Positions 40,222-49,432 of a stretch of 64,000 nt of DNA are shown piece after piece; the stretch's first letter is position 1; every line of letters begins with the position of its first letter. A program made the translations under genes and the position numbers. This DNA is from Arthrobacter sp. OAP107 (GTDB taxonomy: Bacteria > Actinomycetota > Actinomycetes > Actinomycetales > Micrococcaceae). The stretch is from positions 62,001 through 126,000 of the forward strand of contig NZ_JBEPOK010000002.1 of NCBI RefSeq assembly GCF_040546765.1, written 5' to 3'. Under the pieces are notes generated by a model that searched no databases, was not told the origin of the DNA, and saw only the letters and a list, made by a program, of their open reading frames with translations.

Positions 40222-42645
40222 ATGACTCTCACATCTGAAAAAAACCGCCTCGAAACCGAACGCCTAGCACCGCATCTGCGGCTTACAACCGATCCGGCCG
40301 CCGCTGAAACGTCCGTCATCCGCGCTGACCGGTACCGGTTTACCATCCTGACCTCCCGAATGATCCGGATGGAATACAGCGAGGACGGCACCTTCGAAGA
40401 CCGCGCCTCCCAAATGGCGCTAAACCGCCGGTTCGACCAGCCCGAATTCCGCGTCATTGACGAAGCCAGCCACCTGCAAATCATCACAGAACACCTGCAC
40501 CTGACCTATGACAAGAAGCCCTTTTCCCCTAACGGCCTCACCATCCAGGTCAGGGGCAACCTCAGCGCCTATCACAGCCTCTGGCGGTACTCCGAAGCCG
40601 GCGAGAACCTCGGCGGAACCGCCAGGACCCTGGACAACGCCGATGGCGCCGTGCCCCTGGAACCGGGGCTAATGTCCCGCAACGGCTACGCCGTAATCGA
40701 TGACAGCGCCACCCTGCTTCTCGAAGACGACGGCTGGTTCTCACCAAGACCCGGCCAGGGCCAGGACCTGTACTTCTTCGGCTACGGTCGCCACTACCGC
40801 GACTGCTTGCAGGACTTCTACCGCCTGACCGGCAACACCCCGATGATCCCCAGGTTCGCCCTCGGGAACTGGTGGAGCCGCTACTACAGGTACACAGCCG
40901 CCGAATACAAAGAACTCATCGGCCGTTTCAAAACCGAGGAAATCCCCTTCTCTGTCGCCGTCCTGGACATGGACTGGCACCACGTGGACATCGACCCGAA
41001 GCACGGAAGTGGCTGGACCGGCTACACCTGGAACACGGACCTGTTCCCGGACCCGGACGAATTTACGCACTGGCTGCACGAAAACGGCCTGCGGCTGACC
41101 CTGAACGTCCACCCTGCCGACGGAGTCCGAGCCCACGAAGACACCTACGCCGCCGTGGCCCGCACCCTCGGCCTGGACCCGGCGGAAGAACACCCAATAG
41201 TTTTCGACGTCACCGACCCTGCCTTCCTCAAAGCCTACTTCGAGGAACTCCACCACCCGCTCGAGGAGCGCGGCGTGGACTTCTGGTGGCTGGACTGGCA
41301 ATCCGGAAGCCACTCCAAAGTGCCTGGCCTCGACCCGCTCTGGGTGCTTAACCACCTGCACTTCCTGGACAGCGCACGCGACGGCAAACGTCCTCTCACC
41401 TTCTCCCGGTACGCCGGGCCCGGCAGCCACCGCTACCCCGTCGGATTCTCCGGCGACACGATCGTGACCTGGGAATCCCTGAATTTCCAGCCCTACTTCA
41501 CCGCCACCGCCTCCAACATCGGGTACGGATGGTGGAGCCATGACATCGGCGGCCACATGGGCGGATACAAGGACGACGACCTCGCAGTCCGATGGACCCA
41601 GTTCGGGGTGTTCTCCCCCCTCATGCGGCTGCACAGCTCCGCAAGCCCATTCACCGGCAAAGAGCCCTGGCGCTTCCGTACGGGCGCGGGAGAAATCATG
41701 AAGGACTACCTCCGACTCCGACACCAGCTCATACCGTATCTGCACACCATGAATCACCGCGCCTCGTACGACGGTCTGCCGCTGGTCCAGCCGATGTACT
41801 ACGAACACCCGGACAACCAAGCAGCCTATGAGGTGCCTAACCAGTACCTGTTCGGCACGCAGCTGATGGTCTGCCCGATCACCTCTCCCCAGAAAACGCC
41901 CCTTAACCTTGGCAAAACCAAGGCGTGGCTGCCCGAAGGGACCTGGATCGACTTCTTCACCGGCATGATCTACCGCGGCGACCGCTCCATCTACCTCTAC
42001 CGCCGCCCGGAGCACATTCCCGCACTGGCACTGGCCGGTGCCATCATCCCCCTCACCGAGCGAAGCGAAGCCAGCAACGGAACAGCCAACCCCACGAGCC
42101 TAGAACTTCGGATCTTCGCAGGCGCCTCAGGGTCATTCGACTTGATCGAAGACGACGAAACAGAACCAATGTCAGCCCCGGAACCGGCCCGCACCGGCAT
42201 GGAGCTGGACTGGGAAGCCGGGACTTTTACCGTCTACCCTGCGGTTGGCCACACTTCAGCGCTCCCGGCACGGCGGAACTATGACCTGTCGTTCACCGGC
42301 TTCGCTGCCCCGCGAAATGTCGCCGTCACCAGCTCAGGACGGCCTCTGGAGTACACACTCACGACCAACCACGCCACCAACACCACCACCATCCGCGTAG
42401 AGAACGTCGCTACCGAAAACGGACTCCAACTCACCTTTGAGAGCGGCATGAATCTGGCAATGAATGAAGCCCCCGTCCGCGCGCTTGAACTTCTCACCGA
42501 CGCCCAGATCGACTTCCACCTCAAAGACAGCATTTTCAAGAAGATCCAGGAGTGTCCGGACCCTGCCCTGTTGATCAGCCACCTTCAGTCCATGAACCTT
42601 GAACCTGACCTGATGGGAGCACTGACCGAAATCTTCCTGGCCTAA
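40222..42645 (+). CDS. GH31 alpha-glucosidase
   Basis: 807 residues, cytosolic (no signal peptide). N-terminal beta-sandwich, then the catalytic barrel: FALGNWWSRYYRYTAAEYKE, VLDMDWHHVD, DFWWLDWQSG with the nucleophile Asp, FSGDTIVTW with the acid/base Asp, and GYGWWSHDIGGHMGGY. Two C-terminal beta domains follow and a helical tail of about 60 residues (DAQIDFHLKDSIFKKIQECP) that is unusual for GH31. It should release glucose from imported maltodextrins. It follows the importer by 84 bases. Confidence 0.91.
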   Translation: MTLTSEKNRLETERLAPHLRLTTDPAAAETSVIRADRYRFTILTSRMIRMEYSEDGTFEDRASQMALNRRFDQPEFRVIDEASHLQIITEHLHLTYDKKPFSPNGLTIQVRGNLSAYHSLWRYSEAGENLGGTARTLDNADGAVPLEPGLMSRNGYAVIDDSATLLLEDDGWFSPRPGQGQDLYFFGYGRHYRDCLQDFYRLTGNTPMIPRFALGNWWSRYYRYTAAEYKELIGRFKTEEIPFSVAVLDMDWHHVDIDPKHGSGWTGYTWNTDLFPDPDEFTHWLHENGLRLTLNVHPADGVRAHEDTYAAVARTLGLDPAEEHPIVFDVTDPAFLKAYFEELHHPLEERGVDFWWLDWQSGSHSKVPGLDPLWVLNHLHFLDSARDGKRPLTFSRYAGPGSHRYPVGFSGDTIVTWESLNFQPYFTATASNIGYGWWSHDIGGHMGGYKDDDLAVRWTQFGVFSPLMRLHSSASPFTGKEPWRFRTGAGEIMKDYLRLRHQLIPYLHTMNHRASYDGLPLVQPMYYEHPDNQAAYEVPNQYLFGTQLMVCPITSPQKTPLNLGKTKAWLPEGTWIDFFTGMIYRGDRSIYLYRRPEHIPALALAGAIIPLTERSEASNGTANPTSLELRIFAGASGSFDLIEDDETEPMSAPEPARTGMELDWEAGTFTVYPAVGHTSALPARRNYDLSFTGFAAPRNVAVTSSGRPLEYTLTTNHATNTTTIRVENVATENGLQLTFESGMNLAMNEAPVRALELLTDAQIDFHLKDSIFKKIQECPDPALLISHLQSMNLEPDLMGALTEIFLA

Positions 42646-42748
42646 CTACGAGTAAGTACGCTGCTTACGGCGTCGAACTTCGAACCCTGTATGAAGAAGC
42701 GCAGGGCTATACCGCCCTACTTATCCGACCCAGCGAGTTGAGCAAGTC

Positions 42749-42976
42749 ATGAACATGCAAGATGTGGAACCCATCGATATCAAGGTCCGCGACGGGGCTT
42801 CCATGGACCGCTGCATCACTGCGGCGGTGGACCGGATGATCGAGAGCGCCAGGCGGCAACGGACGCACGGCATCTTGGTGACCCGGCTCGGAAACGGACA
42901 CTTCGTCGTCGGCCTCAGCAATGCAGTCCCTTTTGGCTACACGTATCAACTCGATTCCCGACGCCAAACCGCTTGA
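42749..42976 (+). CDS. Hypothetical small protein (75 aa)
   Basis: Starts ATG 42749 (or 42755). Sequence MNMQDVEPIDIKVRDGASMD leads into the helix DRMIESARRQRTHGILVTRL and the strand-like GNGHFVVGLSNAVPFGYTYQ. No clear ribosome site (GAGCAAG). The compact alpha/beta pattern looks real, but no family is recognised. It lies between the GH31 gene and a fragment of a starch-binding domain. Confidence 0.5.
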   Translation: MNMQDVEPIDIKVRDGASMDRCITAAVDRMIESARRQRTHGILVTRLGNGHFVVGLSNAVPFGYTYQLDSRRQTA

Positions 42977-42980
42977 CTGA

Positions 42981-43229
42981 CTGCAGACACTGTTCCGGCC
43001 CTTCCATCCGGTCGGTCCCAAAGATACCCGGGAGACGCGCCTCACCATGGACCTGCCAGCCGGGCGGTACGAATATAAGGCCGCACTCAACGGCAATTGG
43101 GATGAAAATTACGGAGCAGACGGGGTACGAAATGGCTCAAACATCGTGCTGGAGCACCCAGGCGGTTCCGTTACATTCCGATACGACAATGCCACGCACC
43201 TGCTCAGTGCGGTATCCGGAACCCAGTAG
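42981..43229 (+). pseudogene. Remnant of a pullulanase-type X25 starch-binding module
   Basis: The frame is open from just after a TGA and reads DLPAGRYEYKAALNGNWDEN, then YGADGVRNGSNIVLEHPGG and VTFRYDNATHLLSAVSG. This is the X25-type module found in amylopullulanases and large secreted amylases, where it occurs as one of several domains. No signal peptide or catalytic domain is attached, so it is a leftover from a larger starch-degrading enzyme. A hairpin follows it. Confidence 0.7.
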
Positions 43230-43233
43230 CCGA

Positions 43234-43271
43234 CGGACCTAGCCACAGTAACCAACGGTGAGCTAGGTCCG
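43234..43271 (+). terminator. Hairpin after the X25 remnant
   Basis: A 10-bp perfect stem, CGGACCTAGC with GCTAGGTCCG, around an 18-base loop. Probably the terminator of the lost enzyme gene or of the GH31 operon. Confidence 0.6.
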
Positions 43272-43443
43272 CTCCTTCAAAAATGCAACGTGGGCCCCTC
43301 CAACCCGGCCGAAGATGGCGTGGGATGGTTTGGAAGCGGCCCCACGGTGTGTGCCACCTTTCCCGAGTAATACGCGCGGCCGTGAAATAACCAGACCAAA
43401 TCACCAGCAACAACGCGCATTAATAAGAAAAAGGATCATACCG

Positions 43444-45163
43444 TTGTCCACCATCGCCTCTCCGGCAAACTCCTCAAAATCCGAGCGCATGGCCGACCCC
43501 AAACTGGTGGCGCCAGGCCTCGGTCTACCAGATCTACCCCCGCAGTTTCTCTGATTCCAACGGTGACGGCATCGGTGACATCAACGGCATCACCGCCAAG
43601 GTCCCGTATCTGAAGGATCTGGGAATCGACGCGGTATGGCTGAGCCCTTTCTACCCTTCAGCTCTCGCCGACGGCGGCTATGACGTGGACGACTACCGTA
43701 ACGTTGATCCGCGGCTCGGTACGCTGGAGGACTTCGGCGCCATGGCTTCGGCCCTTCAGGACGCCGGTATCAAGCTGATTGTGGACATCGTGCCCAACCA
43801 CTCCTCGAACCGCCATGAGTGGTTTCAGGAAGCCCTCGCATCGCCTAAGGGGTCCCCGGCCCGCGACCGCTACATCTTCCGCGACGGACTGGGCGACAAC
43901 GGTGAGCTGCCGCCGTCGGACTGGGACTCCGTGTTCGGGGGCCCGGCGTGGGAGCGCATTACAGAACCGGACGGAAGCCCAGGGCAGTGGTACATGCACA
44001 TCTTCGCGAAGGAACAGCCGGACTTTAACTGGGACCACCCCGAGGTCCGTGAAGACTTCCTGAAGACCTTGCGCTTCTGGTCCGACCGTGGCGTGGACGG
44101 TTTCCGCATCGACGTCGCCCATGCCTTGACTAAGAATCTCGAGGAGTCCCTGCCCAGCAAGGCAGACCTCGAAGCCCAGGGCGAGGCGCTTTACCTTGCC
44201 GGTTCACATCCGTACTGGGACCGCGATGAAGTCCACGGGATCTACGCCGAGTGGCGGAAGGTCTTCAACGAATACAATCCGCCGCGCACTGCCGTTGCCG
44301 AGGCGTGGGTGCACGCGGACCGCCGGGCCCGTTATGCCAGCCCTGAGGGGCTGGGCCAGGCTTTCAACTTCGACCTGCTGCAGGCAGACTTCGACGGCGC
44401 CCAGTTCCGGAAAATCATCACCAAGAACCTCGCCGAGGCTCAGGCCTCCGGCGCTTCCTCCACGTGGGTGTTCTCCAACCACGACGTCGTCCGGCACGCC
44501 ACCCGCTACGGGCTCCCCGTGTCCGGGCCTTCCGCCGAGGGCGAGATCATGGCAGGCCAGGCCGGAAAGCAGTGGCTGCTCGCCGGCGGCAAGCAGGAGG
44601 ATGTCGACGTCGAACTCGGCCTGCGACGCGCCCGCGCCGCATCATTGCTGATGTTCGCCCTCCCGGGTTCCGCATACCTGTACCAGGGTGAGGAACTGGG
44701 CCTGCAGGAAGTCGGCAGCGAAATCCCCGACGCAGAGCGCCAGGACCCGGCCTTTTTCCGCAACAAAGGCGTGGAAATCGGCCGCGACGGCTGCCGTGTC
44801 CCCTTGCCTTGGACAGCGTCGGGCGACTCGTTCGGTTTCGGTGCAGCCGGCGCCCACCTGCCGCAGCCGGAATGGTTTGCCGGCTACTCAGTGGAAGCCC
44901 AGGAAGGGCAGGAGGACTCGACCCTGTCCCTCTACCGCCGGGCGCTGGCCCTGCGGTCACAGCTGCAAACCGCCGAAACCCTGGAATGGCTGGAGACCGG
45001 CCGGACCGACGTCGTGGCCTTCCGACGCCCCAACGGCTGGACCTCGGTCACGAACTTCGGCACAGAAACCGTCGAGCTGCCCGCCGGCGAGGTTCTGGTC
45101 TCCAGTTCGCCACTCGAAGCGGACTCCCTGCCCGGTGCGACCACTGCCTGGCTCCAGCCGTAG
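43444..45163 (+). pseudogene. GH13 alpha-glucosidase with an early single-base frameshift
   Basis: TTG 43444 with AAGGA upstream begins MSTIASPANSSKSERMADP, then shifts frame at an AAA (43501-43503); two As would give MADPNWWRQASVYQIYPRSF. The rest is intact in the second frame: DLGIDAVWLSPFYPS, VDIVPNHSS, GFRIDVAHAL (nucleophile), VAEAWVHAD (acid) and FSNHDVVRHATRYG. About 570 residues if corrected, the size of oligo-1,6-/alpha-glucosidases. An internal start at 43685 would lose the first barrel strands and is unlikely to give an active enzyme. It is either newly broken or a sequencing error. Confidence 0.88.
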
Positions 45164-45182
45164 CCGTACCGGGCACTGGACA

Positions 45183-45210
45183 GCCTCCCGGCGCCTAGGC
45201 GCCGGGAGGC
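45183..45210. terminator. 28-bp perfect palindrome after the GH13 gene
   Basis: Fully symmetrical GC-rich sequence with centre CCTAGG, 20 bases after the stop. Works as a hairpin terminator in either direction. Confidence 0.7.
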
Positions 45211-45302
45211 ACCTCCTTGCCATGCCGCCGAACCGAGCAGCACGAAGAAATACCCGAACAACGCCTCCGGCCATGCCCCCATAACTATGCAAAGGAAACG
45301 TG

Positions 45303-46100
45303 ATGACACGACCCTCAACCGCTATCACCGACGTGCCGTCCGGACTAGGTTTTCGGATAGGAATCGATGTCGGCGGGACGTGGATCAAGGGTGCAATCAT
45401 CAGCATGAGTAACGGCACCCCGGTCAGCGGCGTCCGTCAACTCCGGACACCTACCTCCGGCAGACCCGATGCAGTCGCAGACACCTTGTCCCAGCTCATA
45501 GATGAGCTGGGATCCGAAAGCCCTGGGCAGACCGACCCTGCTGTCGGGGTCGCTATCCCCTCGATAGTCCAGCATGGAGTGGCCAGGTCGGCAGCAAACA
45601 TGGACGACAGCTGGATCGGACTGGATGTTCAGGCTTACTTGCGGGAACGGCTCGGTCGGCCCGTTTGCGTCGTGAATGACGCTGACGCAGCTGGTATGGC
45701 AGAAACCCATTACGGCGTGGGGAAGGACAAACACGGCGTTGTCCTGGTCCTTACCTTGGGAACGGGCATCGGATCAGCACTCATAGTTGATGGAAAGCTT
45801 GTACCCAATTTCGAGCTGGGCCATTTGGAGATTGACGGCTACAAGGCAGAATCCCGGGCATCGGCCATCGCCCGCGAAAATGAAGGCCTTAGCTGGGTGG
45901 AGTACGCCGACCGGCTGCAACAGTATCTGTCACATGTGGAGTTCCTTTTCTCACCTGACCTGATCATCATCGGTGGGGGAATTTCGGCATGCAGCAACGA
46001 ATACCTGCCACGCCTGTCACTCCGTGCCCCGGTTATCCCGGCCAGCTTGGAAAACTCTGCGGGCGTCGTGGGCGCTGCCTTGCAAGCAACGACCAGCTAG
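45303..46100 (+). CDS. ppgK: Polyphosphate glucokinase (ROK family)
   Basis: 265 residues, the usual length; ATG 45303 with AAAGGAAA upstream, and GTG 45300 is also possible. Phosphate-binding GIDVGGTWIKGAII, CVVNDADAAGMAE with the catalytic Asp, LTLGTGIGSALIVDGKLVPN and ELGHLEIDGYKAESRAS, the signatures that separate polyphosphate glucokinases from other ROK kinases. Then LSWVEYADRLQQYLSHVEFL and LIIIGGGIS. It phosphorylates glucose set free by the glucosidases, using polyphosphate or ATP, in the cytosol. Confidence 0.9.
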   Translation: MTRPSTAITDVPSGLGFRIGIDVGGTWIKGAIISMSNGTPVSGVRQLRTPTSGRPDAVADTLSQLIDELGSESPGQTDPAVGVAIPSIVQHGVARSAANMDDSWIGLDVQAYLRERLGRPVCVVNDADAAGMAETHYGVGKDKHGVVLVLTLGTGIGSALIVDGKLVPNFELGHLEIDGYKAESRASAIARENEGLSWVEYADRLQQYLSHVEFLFSPDLIIIGGGISACSNEYLPRLSLRAPVIPASLENSAGVVGAALQATTS

Positions 46101-46605
46101 CCCAATAATTTCGGCTTGTCTGTCGGAGCCACTCTTTTGTCGCAGGATTCCATTGATCCTCATCGGATGCCTTTAAACAATGAGCGCGGCTTGGGCCAGT
46201 GATTCCAAGCGATTTCCTGAGGTCTTCACCGAACCTTAGCCTTCCGATCTCAATGTCCTCAAAGACTTCGGTCAGCTGTACCAGTTCCCCGTGGGACAGG
46301 AAGCCATTGAGACGGGTTGACCAGACCTTGTGTAGACCCAGTCCGAAGGACGCGCCGGAACTCCACCGCAACGCCTCCAGCACCCCCGACTGCTGCCAGC
46401 GTGTTCTCTGACCTTCCCATCAGCCTGAACTACACCCCCAACCCAACGACAAGAAACTATTTGCAACCCCTGAAGGCTGTCTCGCCTTCAACGACTCCTT
46501 GTCTTGCCGGTGGCGTCATCGCCGTCTACGTCATAGGCCAGAAAAACCTCATCGCAGGAAAACACCGCTGGTGCATAGCGACCGGAACAACGAAAGGAAA
46601 CCCCA
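46101..46605. other. Intergenic, unclear content
   Basis: 505 bases. A minus-strand frame (46383 down to the kinase end) reads STRLNGFLSHGELVQLTEVF and DIEIGRLRFGEDLRKSLGIT, which looks protein-like but has no start site and overlaps the kinase gene. It may be the scar of a lost gene. The last 40 bases carry AAAGGAAACCCC as ribosome site of the next gene. Confidence 0.3.
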
Positions 46606-47727
46606 ATGACCGTAACCTCTCCGCTGCCCACGTCCCTGAGCCATCCACCATCGCTTCCTCTGCGAATCCTTCAGGTAGGACTCGGAGGATGGGGGCGTTC
46701 CTGGGCAGCCGAACTCAAGAAGCACCCAACCCTCCTGAGCACAGTGGGCTATGTCGACGTGGTACCCGAGATGCTCAAGCTGCTGAGCGCCGACGTCGAA
46801 ACCGATCCTTCCCTTTGCTTTGCCTCACTTACAGAAGCCATCGCAGCTACCGATGCAGAAGCCGTTCTGGTAACGACGGCATTGCCCGGCCATGCGGCGG
46901 TAGCCATCGAAGCCCTGTCCGCAGGCAAGCACGTGCTGGTCGAGAAGCCCATCGCGGCCACACTCAGCGACGCAGAGCAGATGGTGGAGACGGTTGCAGC
47001 CTCCGACCGGCTACTGATGGTCAGCCAGAATTACCGCTTCTACCCCGCGGCGCAGACAGTTTCCCGGCTCGTCCGGGAAAAGGCACTTGGTGACATCGGC
47101 TCAGTGACCGTGAAGTTCCGGAAGTACGCCAACAGCGCTCCGATCGGCACTAACCGCCACTACGGACTGGCCGACCCGCTCCTCATGGACATGTCCATTC
47201 ACCACTTTGACCTCATGCGGTACATCACCAGCCAGGAGCCTGTGCACATCGACTGCCACGCCTGGAATCCCCCGTGGAGCAAGTTCATGGACCCCGCTGC
47301 TGCCATGGCCACCCTGGTCTTCGACGGCGGAGCCGTCGTCAACTATCAGGGAAGCTGGGTGAGTACCGAACAGGAGACTCTCTGGGCTGGGGAGTGGCTG
47401 ATCGAATGTTCCGGAGGCACGATCGAATGGACAGGACGGGCGGACACCGGTACGGCCTCGGATGCAGTCATCGTGCGCCCCTTGAACGGGCCTGTCGAGG
47501 TCCTCACCCTTCCGAGGATGGACACGTTCGACCGCGTCGGATCGCTTTCGGAGTTTCGATCGGCTATCCGCGAAGGGCGTCCTCCCGTGACGAGTGGGCA
47601 GGCAAACCTCCCCACTCTCGCAATGACTCTCGGCGCAATCGAATCATCCAAAACAAACATGCCACAGGACATCCGTTCGCTCCTTCGTGCCACGGACTCT
47701 ACAGCAGCAACCCAAGGAAAAATCTGA
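46606..47727 (+). CDS. Gfo/Idh/MocA-family sugar dehydrogenase/oxidoreductase
   Basis: 373 residues; ATG 46606 with GAAAGGAAA upstream. Rossmann fold at the N-terminus (LRILQVGLGGWGRSWAAELK), then ALSAGKHVLVEKPIAATLSD with the EKP motif, and a C-terminal sheet domain with the DPLLMDMSIHHFDLMRYIT block that holds the catalytic His region. NAD(P)-dependent oxidation or reduction of a sugar or derivative. The ThuA-like gene starts within its stop codon (TGATG), a pairing common in disaccharide catabolism. Substrate unknown, possibly trehalose or maltose derivatives. Confidence 0.9.
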   Translation: MTVTSPLPTSLSHPPSLPLRILQVGLGGWGRSWAAELKKHPTLLSTVGYVDVVPEMLKLLSADVETDPSLCFASLTEAIAATDAEAVLVTTALPGHAAVAIEALSAGKHVLVEKPIAATLSDAEQMVETVAASDRLLMVSQNYRFYPAAQTVSRLVREKALGDIGSVTVKFRKYANSAPIGTNRHYGLADPLLMDMSIHHFDLMRYITSQEPVHIDCHAWNPPWSKFMDPAAAMATLVFDGGAVVNYQGSWVSTEQETLWAGEWLIECSGGTIEWTGRADTGTASDAVIVRPLNGPVEVLTLPRMDTFDRVGSLSEFRSAIREGRPPVTSGQANLPTLAMTLGAIESSKTNMPQDIRSLLRATDSTAATQGKI

Positions 47728-48506
47728 TGCCAAAAGTCACAGTCTGGAACGAATTTCGCCACGAAAAAGACAACCCCGAAGTAGCCGCGATTTATCCGGA
47801 CGGCATTCACACCACGATTGCCGCCGCGCTGCGTGGGCAGGGAATCGATGCTGCGACCGCAACCCTCGACGAACCGGAGCACGGACTTAGCCCCGAAGTT
47901 CTGAAGTTCACCGATGTACTCGTCTGGTGGGGTCACGGTGCACACGATGAGGTCGACGACATTGTGGTGGATCGTATCCAGCAGCGCGTCCTCGACGGCA
48001 TGGGACTGATTGTGCTGCACTCCGGGCACGGATCGAAAATTTTTCGACGCCTGATGGGCACCAGCTGCAATCTCAAATGGAGGGAAAGCACGGACAGCGA
48101 GGTCCTCTGGAACGTCGCACCCGGACACCCGATCACTGAAGGCGTGGAAGAGAGCCTCATCCTGGACCAGGAAGAAATGTACGGCGAATTCTTCGACATA
48201 CCCACCCCGGACGCCTTGGTCTTCGTCAGCTGGTTTACAGGCGGGGAGGTATTCCGCAGCGGGGCCTGCTACCAGCGCGGCGCCGGAAAGATCTTCTACT
48301 TCCGCCCGGGCCATGAAACGTACCCCACCTATCACCACAAGGGCATCCAGCGCGTCATTGCCAATGCCGCGCGCTGGGCTACCCGCAACCACGAGGTGGC
48401 ACATCAATTCGGGAACCCCGCGCCGCTGATGCTTCCAACTTCTGAACAACACGCCACCCCGAGGCAACGACAGAACAACGACTACGAGACCGCCGACATC
48501 AGGTGA
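47727..48506 (+). CDS. ThuA-like trehalose-utilization family protein
   Basis: 259 residues; overlaps the dehydrogenase stop by one base. Class I glutamine-amidotransferase-like fold: KVTVWNEFRHEKDNPEVAAI, FTDVLVWWGHGAHDEVDD, GLIVLHSGHGSKIFRRLMG, and EEMYGEFFDIPTPDALVFVS. This is the ThuA group that acts with Gfo/Idh/MocA dehydrogenases in 3-keto-disaccharide metabolism. The C-terminal 30 residues are a polar tail. Probable function: enzyme of the same sugar pathway as the preceding gene. Confidence 0.88.
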   Translation: MPKVTVWNEFRHEKDNPEVAAIYPDGIHTTIAAALRGQGIDAATATLDEPEHGLSPEVLKFTDVLVWWGHGAHDEVDDIVVDRIQQRVLDGMGLIVLHSGHGSKIFRRLMGTSCNLKWRESTDSEVLWNVAPGHPITEGVEESLILDQEEMYGEFFDIPTPDALVFVSWFTGGEVFRSGACYQRGAGKIFYFRPGHETYPTYHHKGIQRVIANAARWATRNHEVAHQFGNPAPLMLPTSEQHATPRQRQNNDYETADIR

Positions 48507-48808
48507 TCTGCAGCGCCTGTTAGGTGCGCGGTGACTGTCGGGTTCGCACCTACTAGGACTTCTCCGAACTGCCGATGTGTCCTGATCGCTTCTTGAGCAG
48601 ATTCGTAGACGACGTCATGCGCGTGCTGCCGGCCGATGGCGTGACCGAGTGAAAGCATGACGGCTTCCGAGGAAACGAGCCCGTGAGTGATTTCCAGGTT
48701 GGTCCGCATGCGATCCTCGTCAATCTCCAGATCGCTGAGGATTAGCGTCAGCCGTGCCAGCAGGTCCCCTGTGAGAATGATGGCCCGGCTCAGGGCGTCG
48801 TCCATCAT
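48482..48808 (-). pseudogene. C-terminal fragment of a fumarase/aspartase-superfamily lyase
   Basis: 108 residues: TNLEITHGLVSSEAVMLSLG, then HAIGRQHAHDVVYESAQEAI and an HLTGAADHLMSA end. This is the C-terminal region of 3-carboxymuconate cycloisomerase or adenylosuccinate lyase-like enzymes. The catalytic domains are absent, and the far end overlaps the ThuA-like gene by 25 bases. Immediately upstream is the LacI remnant on the opposite strand. A fragment left by rearrangement. Confidence 0.68.
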
Positions 48809-48840
48809 CGCGGTGTTGCGTCAGCGGGCTGGATCTCGGT

Positions 48841-49089
48841 CAACGCCTCATTGAAGCCGGCCCGCTCCCCGATGGCATCATTTGCCACAGCGACAGCATC
48901 GCCTGACAACATCGGCGGAGCAGCCCTCTGGGAGCCACCCCACTAACCAGCGTCGACACCAAAGGCGAAGCCTTGGGACGCCGCGCGGCACGTATGCTGC
49001 TCGAGCGGATCCATGAACCCGGCTCACCGCTTCGATCGACAAAACAAATACCGGAACTGGCCATCAGACAATCCTGCGGCTGCCACTAA
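48841..49089 (+). pseudogene. C-terminal fragment of a LacI-family regulator
   Basis: Reads QRLIEAGPLPDGIICHSDSI A, stop, then after a deletion PLTSVDTKGEALGRRAARML and LERIHEPGSPLRS, ending ELAIRQSCGCH. PLTSVD...GRRAARMLLERI...IRQSCG is the typical end of LacI proteins. The DNA-binding half is gone, and an in-frame TGA and a deletion break the remaining part. It is distinct from the intact LacI gene at 34938, so a second sugar regulon was once here. Confidence 0.75.
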
Positions 49090-49432
49090 AACAGCCTGCT
49101 GCTGCTTGGCGCTCCGGCCCCGGCTACCGCGCCATTCAGCGTCGCAAAATCGGCCCCGCTTAGCGTCGATGTACACGTGCACCGTCCGATTGAATTACAC
49201 CCCAGCCTGACGTCAGGATGAGGTGTCAAATGCGTCAGGATAGGGCTCGTATTCTTATTGCTTGACGACCCGAGGGAAGAGTCTTAGGGCTCAACCTGAC
49301 ACTATTTTCGCCCACCGCCTCAGCCGTCCTGAGAAGTTCTAGACCCGCCCCGGTGCGTATGAAAGGCTCCATACATCCCTGCATCAGTGGCGGTGGGCGC
49401 GATCATGAAGCGTAGAGGAACCGATTAGTCCC
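49090..49432. other. Intergenic, nothing recognised
   Basis: 343 bases between the LacI remnant and the end of the defence locus. Contains a CTGACGTCAG palindrome (49207-49216) and no gene-like frame. Confidence 0.3.

Noticed and set aside
43685..45163. Shorter GH13 enzyme starting at GTG 43685
   Set aside because: It would lack the first strands of the barrel, including QIYPRSF, which all active family members need.
46033..46383. 116-residue minus-strand ORF after ppgK
   Set aside because: Overlaps the kinase gene and has no ribosome site; at most a gene scar.
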